64,000 nt of DNA from Forficula auricularia (Eukaryota > Arthropoda > Insecta > Dermaptera > Forficulidae). The position numbers were made by a program, and so were the translations under genes. Position 1 is the first letter of the stretch; every line of letters begins with the position of its first letter. Location: NCBI GenBank assembly GCA_024734495.1, contig JALMQS010000153.1:6473294-6537293 (forward strand), written 5' to 3'. Under the pieces are notes generated by a model. That model saw nothing but the letters and a program-made list of their open reading frames with translations, searched no databases and was not told the origin of the DNA. Shown here one piece after another: positions 1 to 9,217 of the stretch.

Positions 1-115
1 ATTCTAGGATCAGCAGAAGTAGGTTTTTGATATGTGAGTGAGTGTTAGAAATGGCACTTTTCAGACCTTAATAACTCAAGAACTATAATAGGTTTATTTA
101 TGAAACATACTTACC
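1..115. repeat. Dispersed repeat fragment, copy 1
   Basis: The segment running from CAGCAGAAGTAGG through AACTCAAGAACTATAATAGG recurs at about 8480-8580 with the same word order. No coding potential is seen. It lies in the intron just upstream of the copine exon. Confidence 0.6.
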
Positions 116-254
116 TGCTTTTCATTTTATATTATATAGAATATACTAGTATAGATACCTACAAAGAATTCAGATTTTAAAAGATAAATTAGGATATAGA
201 AAATAAGTTTTTGTTGTACAATTATTAATTAATTTGATTCCTATTTCTTTGCAG

Positions 255-433
255 GTGTTCTCGATGCTTATAAATCCTGTATCCGGAAAATTCAACTTTA
301 TGGACCTACAAATTTTAGCCCGGTGATTCGCCACGTATCACAATTCGCTCGCACTTATAACGACGGAAGTCAATATTTTATTTTATTAATAATCACGGAC
401 GGAATTATCACAGATATGCCACAAACAAAACAG
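255..433 (+). CDS. Copine, internal exon (von Willebrand A domain)
   Basis: An internal exon of 59 complete codons plus two leading bases. Copines are calcium-dependent membrane-binding proteins with two C2 domains and a C-terminal A domain; this exon lies in the A domain. Visible signature: GVLDAYKSC, then [13 protein letters not shown], then the beta strand [14 protein letters not shown], which matches the copine pattern of a hydrophobic strand ending in TDG followed by TDM. A pyrimidine tract and TTTGCAG precede the exon. It ends CAG with the donor GTCAGG at 434, on a codon boundary. I found no further copine exon in the window: the expected next block, containing an IIIVGVG-like strand, is not seen. 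The remaining exons may lie outside, or this exon may be stranded. The exon itself shows no damage. Confidence 0.85.
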
Positions 434-684
434 GTCAGGATTTTTATATAAATATTTTTTAAGTAAGGGCGGTAAAGCCAGAGCTGGGCACAACATCGTT
501 AATCCGTTAATCGTTAATTAACTAAGTTAACAAATTGCTTAACGATTTAACTTTTAAGTTAAACTAAAAAAATGTTAACGGTTTTCTTAACTTCCGTTCA
601 ATTGAACTTCGGTTAACTTTAGTCCGTTACATTGGTTGTTGTCGTGATTTTGGCCACAAATCTCTGGAAAACAAAGCTCAGAAT

Positions 685-936
685 TTGGTCAGAACTTGGC
701 TGGACTCAAAGTCAAAAGACTCTTTTATAGATGCTGCATTTCTAGGAGAACCGTTTTTAATAGAATTGTTTATTAAATATAACACTGCTATTCCGTATAG
801 CGCTGCAGTTGAATGCCTTTTTTCTACAGGAAAAGATGTTTTACGGGCGAAACGATCATCACTGTCGGGTGACAATTTTAATAAGCTAATGTTTATGAAG
901 AGAAACATCCACCTAATGCAAAATGATGATCAATAA
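685..936 (+). pseudogene. hAT transposase C-terminal dimerisation region, fragment
   Basis: An 83-residue open stretch ending at TAA. It carries the hAT C-terminal dimerisation signature: IPYSAAVECLFSTG, then KRSSLSGDNFNKLMFMKRN. In the family this region follows the RNase H-like catalytic core, which is absent here. Because the element is otherwise stripped of coding sequence, this is a remnant of the parent transposon, with no evidence of function. Confidence 0.8.
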
Positions 937-1463
937 CGGATTGCTGTTTTTTGCAATAGGTGCATATGTTTCTGTGTTTTCTTCCTAAAAGCATTAAATA
1001 CTTAATTTAACTAAATTATTTGCTTTTTTTTACCTCTGTCCACTGTACCAAAGCCAAGCCTCATCTATTATCTTTAATATACTAATACGATATTAATATT
1101 AAATCGTATTAATTAATCTATTAAGATTAATTAGAAAAGAAAAGGCTGTTTATATTTGTGTGGGAGAAAAAACTTTAATCAACTAAACAATACAACAATA
1201 CTTAGACCATGAAATATATAGACACACCCTCTGCTACTCTCCACACAGAGTGAAGTGAGGCCAACATCGCCTACAGATGACGTCACGTTCTCGCATAAAT
1301 ATTATGGTAATATTAATTTAATATTAATTTGCGATTATTGGAATCCAAAATAAATCATCTAAACTACGATAAATTTATCTCAATGTATAATAATTCCTAT
1401 AGTGGTCATGCTATTTCTGGGTGTTATTACCTACAGATGACGTCACGTTCTATAGGAGATGTT

Positions 1464-1590
1464 TGTAGAGATTAAGTTAGCCGTGTTTATTGTTGTTTTT
1501 GTTATTATTATTTATTGGTATTATTGTGATTTCGAGATTAAATAAACGTGCTTATTAAAGCTATTTGAGTATTTTTTATGAGCTTTTACA
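1464..1590 (+). repeat. 5' LTR
   Basis: 127 bp, TG...CA termini, matched base for base as far as I can see by 2550-2676. It contains the AATAAA-type string in GATTAAATAAACGTG. Confidence 0.88.
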
Positions 1591-1636
1591 TGGTGTCAGA
1601 AGTTAAAAATTTGCATCGAAGCTAAGAATTTATGTG

Positions 1637-1870
1637 ATGGAACATTTTCAAATTAGATCTCCTGGGTCATTCTCTTGTAGACCCGAAGAATGGGAAGAAT
1701 GGGTAACCAGGTTCGAGCGATTCAGAAGAATTTCTGGCTTAGAAAAAAACACAGAAGACGTTCAAATTGATTATTTACTATGCGAGATGGGCGGAAGGGC
1801 GGAAGGGATCATGAGGACATTTCAGTTGGAAGAGAATAAAAAGTACGCCGTGGTAATCGAAAAATTTTAA
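1637..1870 (+). pseudogene. Gag-like fragment of the LTR element
   Basis: An open stretch of about 77 residues beginning MEHFQIRSPGSF. The pattern EEWEEWVTRFERFRRISGL, then a conserved MGG block, then EENKKYAVVIEKF resembles the N-terminal Gag of gypsy-like elements of invertebrates. The frame stops soon after, where the inverted copy of the same sequence begins. It is a truncated remnant. Confidence 0.7.
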
Positions 1871-2031
1871 GAATATTTTATATCAAAAAAAAATATAGTA
1901 TTCGAGCGAGTCAAATTTAATTCGATTACCACGGCGTACTTTTTATTCTCTTCCAACTGAAATGTTCTCATGACCTCTTCCGCCTTTCCGCCCATCTCGT
2001 ATAGTAAATAATCAATTTGAACGACTTCTGT
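1751..2031. repeat. Inverted duplication of the gag segment
   Basis: The gag stretch from 1751 (ACAGAAGACG) to about 1868 reappears as its reverse complement from about 1915 to 2031, with roughly 45 bases between the arms. It would fold into a long hairpin in RNA. It explains the apparent minus-strand copy of the same peptide. Confidence 0.85.
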
Positions 2032-2538
2032 GAACCGAGAGCTTATGATATAGAAGTTGAAGGAAGAATTTTGAGAAGAAATACAAGTCAAATGATCTAC
2101 ACGTGGGATAATAAACGAACTGGAGATCAAGGGCGGATCCAGGAATTTTTTATGGGGGGGGGGGGGAGAATGTATATAAGGTGCCCGATGTATATAAGAT
2201 ATACTTTTTTCGCCCCCTCCGCCCCCCCCCCTGGATCCGCCCTTGCTGGAGATGAAGGTGAATATTATTCTGAATATAAAAAAAACTTTGAGTCAAAAAA
2301 AGATTTTTTGAGAGAAAAACAAAAGGAGAGGATAGGAAGAGAGAAGAATGAATCGGAGGAAAAAAGGAATGAATTAAGTGAAGATCAAGATGGAATTGAT
2401 GAAGACAAGGATGAATTTATTGAAGATTAAAATGTAATAGATAGAAATGGAAGTAGAGCGAATGAAGATCAGAATATTTCAAAAACTACCAGAAGTGGAA
2501 GAAGGATAAAACCTCCGGATCGGTGGAGCTATGATTAA
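2032..2538 (+). pseudogene. Pol C-terminal remnant of the LTR element, interrupted
   Basis: EPRAYDIEVEGRILRRN at the start is a typical end-of-integrase motif of gypsy-like Pol. After the MITE at 2128-2245 comes a Lys/Glu-rich stretch ending TRSGRRIKPPDRW and a stop at 2536-2538. An in-frame stop near 2428 and the MITE insertion break it. Confidence 0.65.
2128..2245. mobile_element. 118-bp MITE, CAAGGGCGGATCCAGG family, copy 1
   Basis: Terminal inverted repeats CAAGGGCGGATCCAGG and CCTGGATCCGCCCTTG enclose poly-G and poly-C runs. An exact 8-bp target duplication CTGGAGAT (2120-2127, 2246-2253) indicates hAT-type mobilisation. Related copies lie at 18624, 25683 and 55096. Confidence 0.92.
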
Positions 2539-2549
2539 AAAAGGGAAGA

Positions 2550-2676
2550 TGTAGAGATTAAGTTAGCCGTGTTTATTGTTGTTTTTGTTATTATTATTTA
2601 TTGGTATTATTGTGATTTCGAGATTAAATAAACGTGCTTATTAAAGCTATTTGAGTATTTTTTATGAGCTTTTACA
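2550..2676 (+). repeat. 3' LTR
   Basis: Copy of 1464-1590, preceded by a polypurine tract and followed by the target duplication ATGTT. Confidence 0.88.
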
Positions 2677-3202
2677 ATGTTGGCCTCACCAAATCGACAC
2701 CAGGCGTGTCTATATATTTCATGGTCTAAGCAACAAATCATGGTGAATGTTTATTCATAAGATCAAAGAGTAAATAAAAATAGCAAAGCACCTCTTCCTA
2801 TAAATTATCAAATAGCTTAACATATACATATAGATAATGCTTAAACATCAGTACAACTTTTAGGCGGTTAACTTTTAACGGATAACTTAAATTTGTGAAA
2901 AGTCAACGTTTAAAGGATTATCAAAGTTAACTTTTTGAGTAGCGGATTAACGATTAACGAAGTTAACTTTCGAATTAACTGTTCCCAGCTCTCTGGGTAA
3001 AGCTTGATGAAGATTCTTTCTCTACCGCTTCTGAGTCTTGAGATAGGGATTTTTTTTTCATTCTAAAAATCATTTCTATTTCTATACCAACCATGAAAAT
3101 TTCACCAGAAATCCAAGAAATCTTTTAAGAAAATACCCTGAGAAATTTCAGCTTCTTAGGTTTTTGTGATTTAGAGAGTTTTGTAAACCTTATTTTGATT
3201 AA

Positions 3203-3284
3203 GAGTTAATTAAAAATACTTGGTAGGTTTCACATAAATAAAACAAATTTATATGAAATCTACCTAGTATTTTTAATTAATTCT
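3203..3284. repeat. Snap-back repeat with GGTAGGTTTCAC core
   Basis: TTAATTAAAAATACTTGG then TAGGTTTCAC is mirrored by GAAATCTACCTAG then TATTTTTAATTAA. The GTAGGTTTCAC core is shared with the snap-backs at 3686, 12531 and 35690, suggesting the ends of one element family. Confidence 0.65.
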
Positions 3285-3321
3285 TATCTAAAATGTTTCC
3301 CTTTGATCTGACACCAAATTC

Positions 3322-3433
3322 CTTTTTTTTTTGCTTTTCGGCCTTTCTTGTCATAAGTCAATTTACTATACTATTTATTTATTTATTTTTTTAAATTTGT
3401 CTCAACCCCCGGGTCAAATTTTAGCCGGTTGCA
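3322..3433 (-). repeat. Truncated tRNA-type SINE fragment
   Basis: GCTTTTCGGCCTTTCTTG, CATAAGT, AAATTTGTCTCAACCCCCGG and GTCAAATTTTAGCCGG follow the same order as the 3' half of the SINE at 39330-39511. The tRNA-like head is missing. Confidence 0.6.
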
Positions 3434-3434
3434 C

Positions 3435-3584
3435 GCAAATAAAAAATTTATCCCTTCTGATAATTTAGTTCTTTTTACTAATTGTAATATTAAATCTAAT
3501 TAAATGTTCTTTTATTTAATTAGATTTAATATTACAATTAGTAAAAAGAACTAAATTATCAGAAGGGATAAATTTTTTATTTGC
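3435..3584. repeat. Near-perfect inverted repeat, arms about 66 bp
   Basis: GCAAATAAAAAATTTATCCC at left is matched by its reverse complement ending at 3584, continuing through AATTAGATTTAATATTAC almost to the centre near 3509. No coding content is seen. Confidence 0.85.
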
Positions 3585-3635
3585 GAAGAAAAATCAACAA
3601 GAAAGGAATACAAAAATTAGAAAAGAATACAAATT

Positions 3636-3790
3636 AAAATAACTTTTAAGGAGTTCGGTGTTGGTTCTAGATGAAACATTTTAATATAATAATAAAACTT
3701 GAGTAAGATACGTTGTAGGTTTCACAAAAAGTTTTTCTTTTTTGTGAAACCTACCTCGTATCTTACTCAAGTTTTATTACAAATTAAAAG
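3636..3790. repeat. Penelope-type terminal snap-back
   Basis: AATAATAAAACTTGAGTAAG and GTAGGTTTCACAAA are mirrored by TTTGTGAAACCTAC and CTTACTCAAGTTTTATTA. The left flank (AACTTTTAAGGAGTT..GGTGTTGGTTCTA) is shared with 35665-35700, where a hammerhead-like motif follows. Confidence 0.6.
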
Positions 3791-4049
3791 TTCATCTGGT
3801 CTGTCGTGCTGAGCACCATCAGAAGGCGGTGGGTGCCCTGGCCACAAAGAGGTCTGCTTTTTTCAGATCTTCTGGACTAAAACTCTATCTAAATTCACGG
3901 TGGAGCTGAGTATTCTTATAGGTGTTAAATAAAAAGGCTTATTTTTCAGCAGTTTTTTTTTAAATTAATTTAAATGGCGGTTTTTAATTAATCCAGATAT
4001 TTCGGAAATTTTCACAATATTTTTTTTTTCATGGACCTTTTTGAGCAAA
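3791..4049. other. Unassigned AT-rich stretch
   Basis: I see no gene, tRNA-like box or mobile-element end here. Confidence 0.5.
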
Positions 4050-4124
4050 TACAATAAATAGAATGTTAGTTAAAGTTAGACATTAAATTAAAAAACTATG
4101 TTAAATAATTTTTTTTATATAATA

Positions 4125-5029
4125 ATAGGTGAGTGCAAATGTTCGTGCGGAGTTTCAATAGATGGAGTTATGAGCGTCGTAACGTGTTTTCATTAATGCC
4201 TACTCCTACATATTATATATCCTTGGAAAAGTGACGTCTTCAGCTTTCATTAAAAAAAAATCATTTGTTTTCATACAAACTGCTTCGATAAATATCACTT
4301 TAAAAATGAATATCGATAAAGTGCATTTACGGCATGTTATGCTTTACGAGTTTCGGAAGGGAATAAACGTTGCCGCAGCCGTGAAAAACATTCAAGATGT
4401 TTATCAGGATCAAGCACCAGCTAAACGAACTGTGGAAAAATGGTTTGCTAAATTTCGGCGCGGAGAATTTAACCTTGAAGACGATGAAGGTGATGCTCTC
4501 AGTTTGGTGGGATTGCAAGGGCATAATCTATTTTGAGCTTCTCCCTGCTGGCGAAACGATTGATTCGGACAAGTACTGTCGCCAATTAACCAACTTGAAT
4601 CGAGAAACCAAAGAGAAACGTCCGATTTTGTCAAATCGCAAGGGAGTCATCTTTCATCAGGACAACGCCAGACCACACGTTTCGAAAAAGACGCTGTGCA
4701 AGCTGAAGAGCCTGAAATGGGATGTCCTAACGCATCCACCGTATTCTCCTGATAGCACCATCTGACTATCACTTGTTCCGGTCATTGCAAAATTATTTAA
4801 ATGGAAAAAACTTTGACTCTTTGGAGGCCTTAAAAACGAGGTGTCTTCCTTCTTCGAATCTAAACCGCGCAGTTTTTATGATCGAGGCATCCGTCTGATG
4901 CCAGAACGTTGGAAAAAGATTATAGAAAACGTTGGAGAATATATCATTGATTGAATAAAGATTTTTGTTTGTCTAATCGCTGTGTGACTTTTACTCACAA
5001 ACTCCGCACGAACTTTCGCACGCATCCAA
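4125..5029 (+). mobile_element. Tc1/mariner element, internally deleted
   Basis: Inverted ends meet at TGTTCGTGCGGAGTTT (left) and AACTCCGCACGAACTTTC (right), with TA at both borders (4123-4124, 5030-5031). The length is about 0.9 kb, shorter than the roughly 1.3 kb of intact mariners, because the middle of the transposase is missing. Confidence 0.85.
4306..4954 (+). pseudogene. Mariner transposase, deleted and frameshifted
   Basis: The N-terminal part (ATG at 4306) encodes a mariner helix-turn-helix: LRHVMLYEFRKG, then KRTVEKWFAKFRRGEFNLED. Immediately afterwards the sequence jumps to the C-terminal half (LSVWWDCKG, then GETIDSDKYCRQLTNLN, then HQDNARPH). The stretch with the first catalytic Asp is absent. 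The second-Asp motif HQDNARPH is kept. The frame shifts at the deletion junction near 4490 and again near 4760. The end of the protein is readable to TGA at 4952. It cannot encode active transposase. Confidence 0.85.
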
Positions 5030-5675
5030 TAAATATATATATATTATGATGTTTTTTTTAAATTACCTCACCCAAAATTCACCGTATTTGCTCAGACTTC
5101 AAAATGAATGAAAAGACATTTCATAATGTGTCATTTTTAATTCTGCCCTCAAAAAACTCTATCACTAACAATTTTTAATTTCTTTTTTGATGTTTTAACA
5201 GACAAATTATTTAGCACACTGATGGAACAAAGGAAAAATTATTTTTTTATTTTTAAATCAGAGGAGGTCGCTTTTTTTATTAGTTTTCGAGAGTGGAGAG
5301 AATTTTATCAACTTTAAAATTGATTTTTTTGTCATCGATCAACGACCTCCTCTGATTTAAAAATAAAAAGATAATTTGTCCTTTGTTTCATATCGGTGTG
5401 CTAATTGACTTGTCTGTTAAAACATCAAAAAAGAAATTAAAAATTGTTATTGGTAGAGTTTTTTCAGGGCAGAATTAAAAATGACACACTATGAAATGTC
5501 TCTTTAGTCCTGTGTTCGAATTTTGAAGACTGAGCAAATACGGTGATTTTTGGGTGAAGTAATATACAAAAAAACATAATAATAATAATAATATATAATA
5601 TGTATTATATAAAAAAATTCTTTAGCTTAGTTTTTTTAATTTAATGTCTTAACTTTAACTAACATTCTATTGAAG

Positions 5676-5799
5676 GAGACAATAAAAGAGTGTGTCTTCT
5701 GCTGGAATTATAAATTTTATTTATTTATAACGAGACTATAGTTTCGAGGGCTTTGCCCTCTTCATCAATTCAACAGAACTACAAAGGCACCTAGCCCCT
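5676..5799 (-). repeat. Penelope-type fragment with hammerhead-like motif
   Basis: On the minus strand, TTGATGA, a stem GAGGGC/GCCCTC and GAAACTATAGTC lie in order (about 5731-5775). GAAGGAGACAATA beside it recurs, inverted, near other elements of this family. The first core base is T where hammerheads have C. Confidence 0.55.
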
Positions 5800-5894
5800 C
5801 CCAGGTAACCACAATATCCTAGAATATTCTAAGGATATTCTAAGGACATTTAAATCTTCCTAGAATATTCTGAGGATATTATGTATTTACCTGG
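5800..5894. mobile_element. Short MITE
   Basis: CCCAGGTAACCACAATATCC at left is roughly mirrored by GGATATTATGTATTTACCTGGG at right. The interior is repeated AGAATATTC/GGATATTC words. Confidence 0.65.
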
Positions 5895-5999
5895 GCTAGC
5901 CTAATATATTTTTTTTTGTTTTTATTTATTTTGTTGCTTGGTATCTTATTGGTTGTATTTTTTTTGTTTTATATCCTACATATATAATTAGGTAGAGAT

Positions 6000-6360
6000 T
6001 GTGGTGTTGGTGCAAGGTGAAGCACTCTTTAATAAAGATAAGAGTAAACAAATATTATAGCTAATATGTTGTAATTTTTTTTGTTTTTTTTGTTTTCATA
6101 TCCTCATATATTGTAAATTTTTAGTTTTCATATCCCATATATTGTAATTTTTTCTCCTCTCTTTCTATATATTTAGTATTTTTTATTTTTGTTTCATATA
6201 TTTAGTATGTATTTTTCTTTTGATTTTTTTGTTTTTCCTTGTAATATTTTTAATTAATTTTTTTGTAAATGTCTGAAATTGTACAGCAAAGGGACCAGAT
6301 GGCCCTGTAGATACAATGTTATAATAAATAAATAAAATAAATAAATAAATAAATAGATAA
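6000..6360 (+). mobile_element. 3' tail of a non-LTR retrotransposon
   Basis: TCTGAAATTGTACAGCAAAG followed by GGACCAGATGGCCCTGTAG and then (ATAAA)n repeats looks like a LINE 3' untranslated end with a microsatellite tail. No reverse transcriptase is present, so a strong 5' truncation is likely. Confidence 0.5.
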
Positions 6361-7589
6361 TAGATGAGAAATTTCGGGGACGCAATACGTATAAACATAT
6401 AAGCTGCTTGTGAAGAAATAAATCGCGCACCATAAAATAGCTTTAATAGATTCTAGAATTTATTTATTTAATCCCATCATCAGGGACTCATAGGTAGACC
6501 CCATATCTTACAAATAATGAGTACGTATATATGAAATAAAAGATATATATGTGAAAAGTAAATAAAGTAACAACACCCAACACGAAGCAATGTGCATTGG
6601 TGTCTACTTGGAAATGAAAAATTGCTATAGATCTCTAGCGTTAAAATGAACTAAAAGATTGAATTGTTAAAATTTTAGATTATGTTTTTTAACGTGACTG
6701 TCCACTCACACTACGAAATCTCTAAATGGATACACATATACTTGCCGGATCGTTTCCAAGCCATTGTGCTTATATCCCCTCCACTAAAAATAATCTCCCA
6801 AATATGTTTTTCTTTTTTGTTTTTTATCAAAACTACGTGGTAAATAATTTCAATTTTTTTTTTAAGTTACTCGAATATATTATTCTAACAAATATTAGTT
6901 TTTCATCAAGATGGTGAAAGTCCTTCAATGAAAAAAAAATTAAATAATGATCATATCCCAACCCTTTCCCTATCTACCCTATGTTAAAAATGTCATTTTT
7001 AATTGTAATTATTTCATGTTTGGTATGGTAAATCGTCTTTAAATTTTAACAATATGTGTATTATGCTTTTAATATTCCAAGTTTCAAAAACTTCTTCAAT
7101 TTTTGCATTTGTGAAAGAACTACCTTAAATTAGACTACATTTTAGATGAGATATTCTTTCTTTCTCGTTTTGACATCTAACTTAAATATAGAGTCGTTTT
7201 CACTTGTTGTATTGATAATTTTTTGAAATTACTTTATTTCGAAACGTTGGGCAATCTGATAAGAACATCTAACGAAAAATTTCTGATTTCAGCTGAAACT
7301 GGATAATATCTATTTTGATCGTATGACCAATAGATAACGAAATATGTATCAAAATTTAAAATACATTAAAATAACTCTATATCGGAAACAATACATGATT
7401 GGTCAGGATAGAACACATGTTGGCGATATCGCCCGCTAATCTGATTTGCCTACTAGATAAAAAAATTATTTATTATTATATGAGATTGATAATTGATTCA
7501 GAGCAAAATATTGCTTATTGAGAAGAATCTAAGTTAGAAATGTAAATAAAAATCACAGGTTTAAAGAAATATTTTCTTTTCCAAAAAAT
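6361..7589. other. Unassigned AT-rich intergenic or intronic DNA
   Basis: No convincing open frame, RNA gene or element end. A weak Penelope-like phrase (CATCATCAGGGACTC) occurs near 6477. Confidence 0.5.
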
Positions 7590-8125
7590 TTAAAGACATG
7601 TTAGGGTAATATCAATCTGACCAAAAACATAAATGTGAAAAAGTGGCCAAGTTCGGTACAAACGGCTTTGCCGACAAAAGGGTTGGGATCTAAACGGGTA
7701 CCTAGTTCCATAGCAGTTGCTTAAATCATAGCTATAGGGATGTACAAAGTTCATCAATTGATTTAAAAGAAAATTTGTTACGTTCTTTGACATTAAATTT
7801 ATAACTCTGCAAGTTATAATAGTCAATAACTTACGTTTAACGTGTTGATATTTAGTACAAGCTTAAAATTTAGCTTTGCTAGTTCTATTTTATACTACAA
7901 ACAATTTATTTGGATATAAATTTTGCCAAGTTATAAATTTAATATCAAAGAAAGTATCAAATTTTGTTTTAAATCAATTGAAGATCGTTGTTCGTCCTAT
8001 AGCATGATTTAAGCAACTGCTATGGAACTAGATACCCGTTTAGATCTCAACCTTTTGTCGGCTAAGCCGTTGGTATTGAACTTATTTGTCACAGTTATGT
8101 TTTGGTCCGATATCATTAATTTTTT
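7590..8125. repeat. Foldback element, arms of about 230 bp
   Basis: TTTGCCGACAAAAGGGTTGG, TAGTTCCATAGCAGTTGCTT and ATCATAGCTATAGG on the left recur as reverse complements at 7990-8100 (for example AAGCAACTGCTATGGAACTA). The axis is near 7860. An open frame on the minus strand (7590-7826) lies wholly in one arm and is not a credible gene. Confidence 0.8.
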
Positions 8126-8217
8126 GAAAAGTTATATCCTTTAATTTATCTAAATAATTACATTTAAACATTTATAATAATAATGATTAAATATTTCTCA
8201 TAAAATATCTGTTAAAA

Positions 8218-8580
8218 ACCCGGTTGGTTTTTCGTAAATTTCACCCCTTCATTTCGGGCCCAAAAGAAGGGAAAGTTTCGGTTTTTCAATTTCCTCCTTT
8301 ATTAATGTTCTAAGCATTACCAGTATGCCAAATTTCAGCATTCTAGCTTGATTGTATTTTCACTATAATATGTTAATTAAGCCTATAATAAATTTCATCC
8401 TTTCATTTTAGGTCCTGAAAAGGGAAAGTTTTACTTTTTTTATTTTTCCCTTTAATTATAGCCCAAACTCTACCAGTATGCCAAATTTCAGCATTCTAGG
8501 ATCAGGGGAAGTACTCTAGGTTATTGATATGTGAGTGAGCTTAATAACTCAAGAACTATAATAGATTTATTCTTGAAATT
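8218..8580. repeat. Dispersed repeat with internal duplication
   Basis: TTTCACCCCTTCATTTCGGG and CCAGTATGCCAAATTTCAGC occur twice (8243/8396 and 8320/8476). The 3' part (8480-8580) matches positions 1-115 of the window. Confidence 0.65.
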
Positions 8581-8945
8581 TGGGATTCTAGGTGATCCAA
8601 TGGGTCTTATTAGGTATGCAAAATTTCAAATGCATAGGTCTAATAGTTTTTGAGTTATGGGGCTCGAAAGTAGCTTGAAATGGTTCGTGTAAATATACAC
8701 ATGGCTGGTGCGTCACCCGTTTTTCCGAACTTGGCAGACACACTGCTGTGTGTCTAGATGAAAGGCAGGGACTAACAAGCATTTAGTGGCAAAAATACTA
8801 ACTATTTCCCTAGCCCCCTATTCCAGCATATACATACCCTCATCTGGGGCCATATTATCATCTTTTCCTTTAAATAATGCTTGTCTTTTGTAAATGCATT
8901 ATATGCTTTGGTGAAGTTTCAATTATACATTACCGTGTCTTTCAG

Positions 8946-9183
8946 ATGGGTGAGTCCAACAGCAACTCCATGCAACAGTCCAGATCGTTCTCCCCCGGGC
9001 TCTCCTCCACCAGGCAGAGTTTTGTCCACCTCGATGGCTCCTTCATCCGTATTAAGATCCAGTTTGCTTTCACTCGGCACGGATTTGTTTCGTCGAACAT
9101 TCAGCGCCGAAACAGCAGCCGAACGGAAAAAACATCGATCGACAAGACGTGCAAAATACGCCCTCTCCCGTTCTGAAAGAAAG
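8946..9183 (+). CDS. Penultimate exon of an unidentified proline-rich-tailed gene
   Basis: Acceptor TCTTTCAG at 8938-8945 and donor AAG/GTATAT at 9184. After one leading base it encodes 79 codons. It begins WVSPTATPCNSPDR, continues SPPGSPPPGRVL with a Ser-rich stretch, then has a strongly basic segment (AAERKKHRSTRRAKY) ending in LSRSERK. The exon ends on a codon boundary and joins in phase 0 to the exon at 17937. Ser/Pro-rich plus basic composition suggests a disordered, phosphorylatable region. The style, and the C-terminal end of the next exon, made me think of the tail of a Milton/TRAK-type kinesin adaptor, but I cannot confirm that. Codon use is much more GC-rich than the surrounding DNA, as expected for a conserved gene. 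Confidence 0.72.
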
Positions 9184-9217
9184 GTATATAATAGAAATTT
9201 AATACTATATAAGATTT

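Larger units (their letters stand above)
1464..2676 (+). mobile_element. Short LTR retrotransposon (gypsy-like), internally deleted
   Basis: Two direct 127-bp LTRs (1464-1590 and 2550-2676) start TGTAGAGATT and end TTTTACA, so they carry the TG...CA termini. The target duplication ATGTT is exact (1459-1463 and 2677-2681). TGGTGTCAGAAGT follows the left LTR at the primer-site position, and a purine run AAAAAAGGGAAGA precedes the right LTR. The interior holds only a gag piece, an inverted copy of part of it, and a pol tail. The near-identical LTRs imply a young insertion. Confidence 0.88.
1201..2730. mobile_element. TIR element (MITE-like) nested in the hAT element
   Basis: CTTAGACCATGAAATATATA at 1201 is matched by its reverse complement ending at 2730. 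Further in, GTGAGGCCAACAT (left) mirrors ATGTTGGCCTCAC (right). The flanks CAACAATA and CAACAAAT agree at six of eight bases, suggesting a worn 8-bp target duplication. The interior is occupied by an LTR retroelement. Confidence 0.72.
479..2995. mobile_element. hAT-type DNA transposon, non-autonomous, with 8-bp target duplication
   Basis: The ends are inverted (CAGAGCTGGGCA at left; CCCAGCTCTCTG at right) and the subterminal DNA is rich in inverted GTTAA/TTAAC motifs. GGTAAAGC flanks both sides exactly (471-478 and 2996-3003), the 8-bp duplication expected of hAT elements. Only the C-terminal end of a transposase remains, and most of the length is younger nested insertions. It sits 45 bases inside the intron after the copine exon. 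Confidence 0.88.
4050..5675. repeat. Large foldback interrupted by a mariner
   Basis: The left arm has two parts: about 4055-4122 (AATAGAATGTTAGTTAAAGT), then 5040-5290 after the mariner. It is mirrored by 5340-5675 (ending ACTTTAACTAACATTCTATT). The axis is near 5310. Removing the mariner makes the arms line up, so the mariner landed in the left arm after the palindrome formed. Confidence 0.75.

Noticed and set aside
2017..2430. A single 137-codon gene
   Set aside because: It reads across a MITE inserted into a pol remnant, so it is a chimera of unrelated parts.
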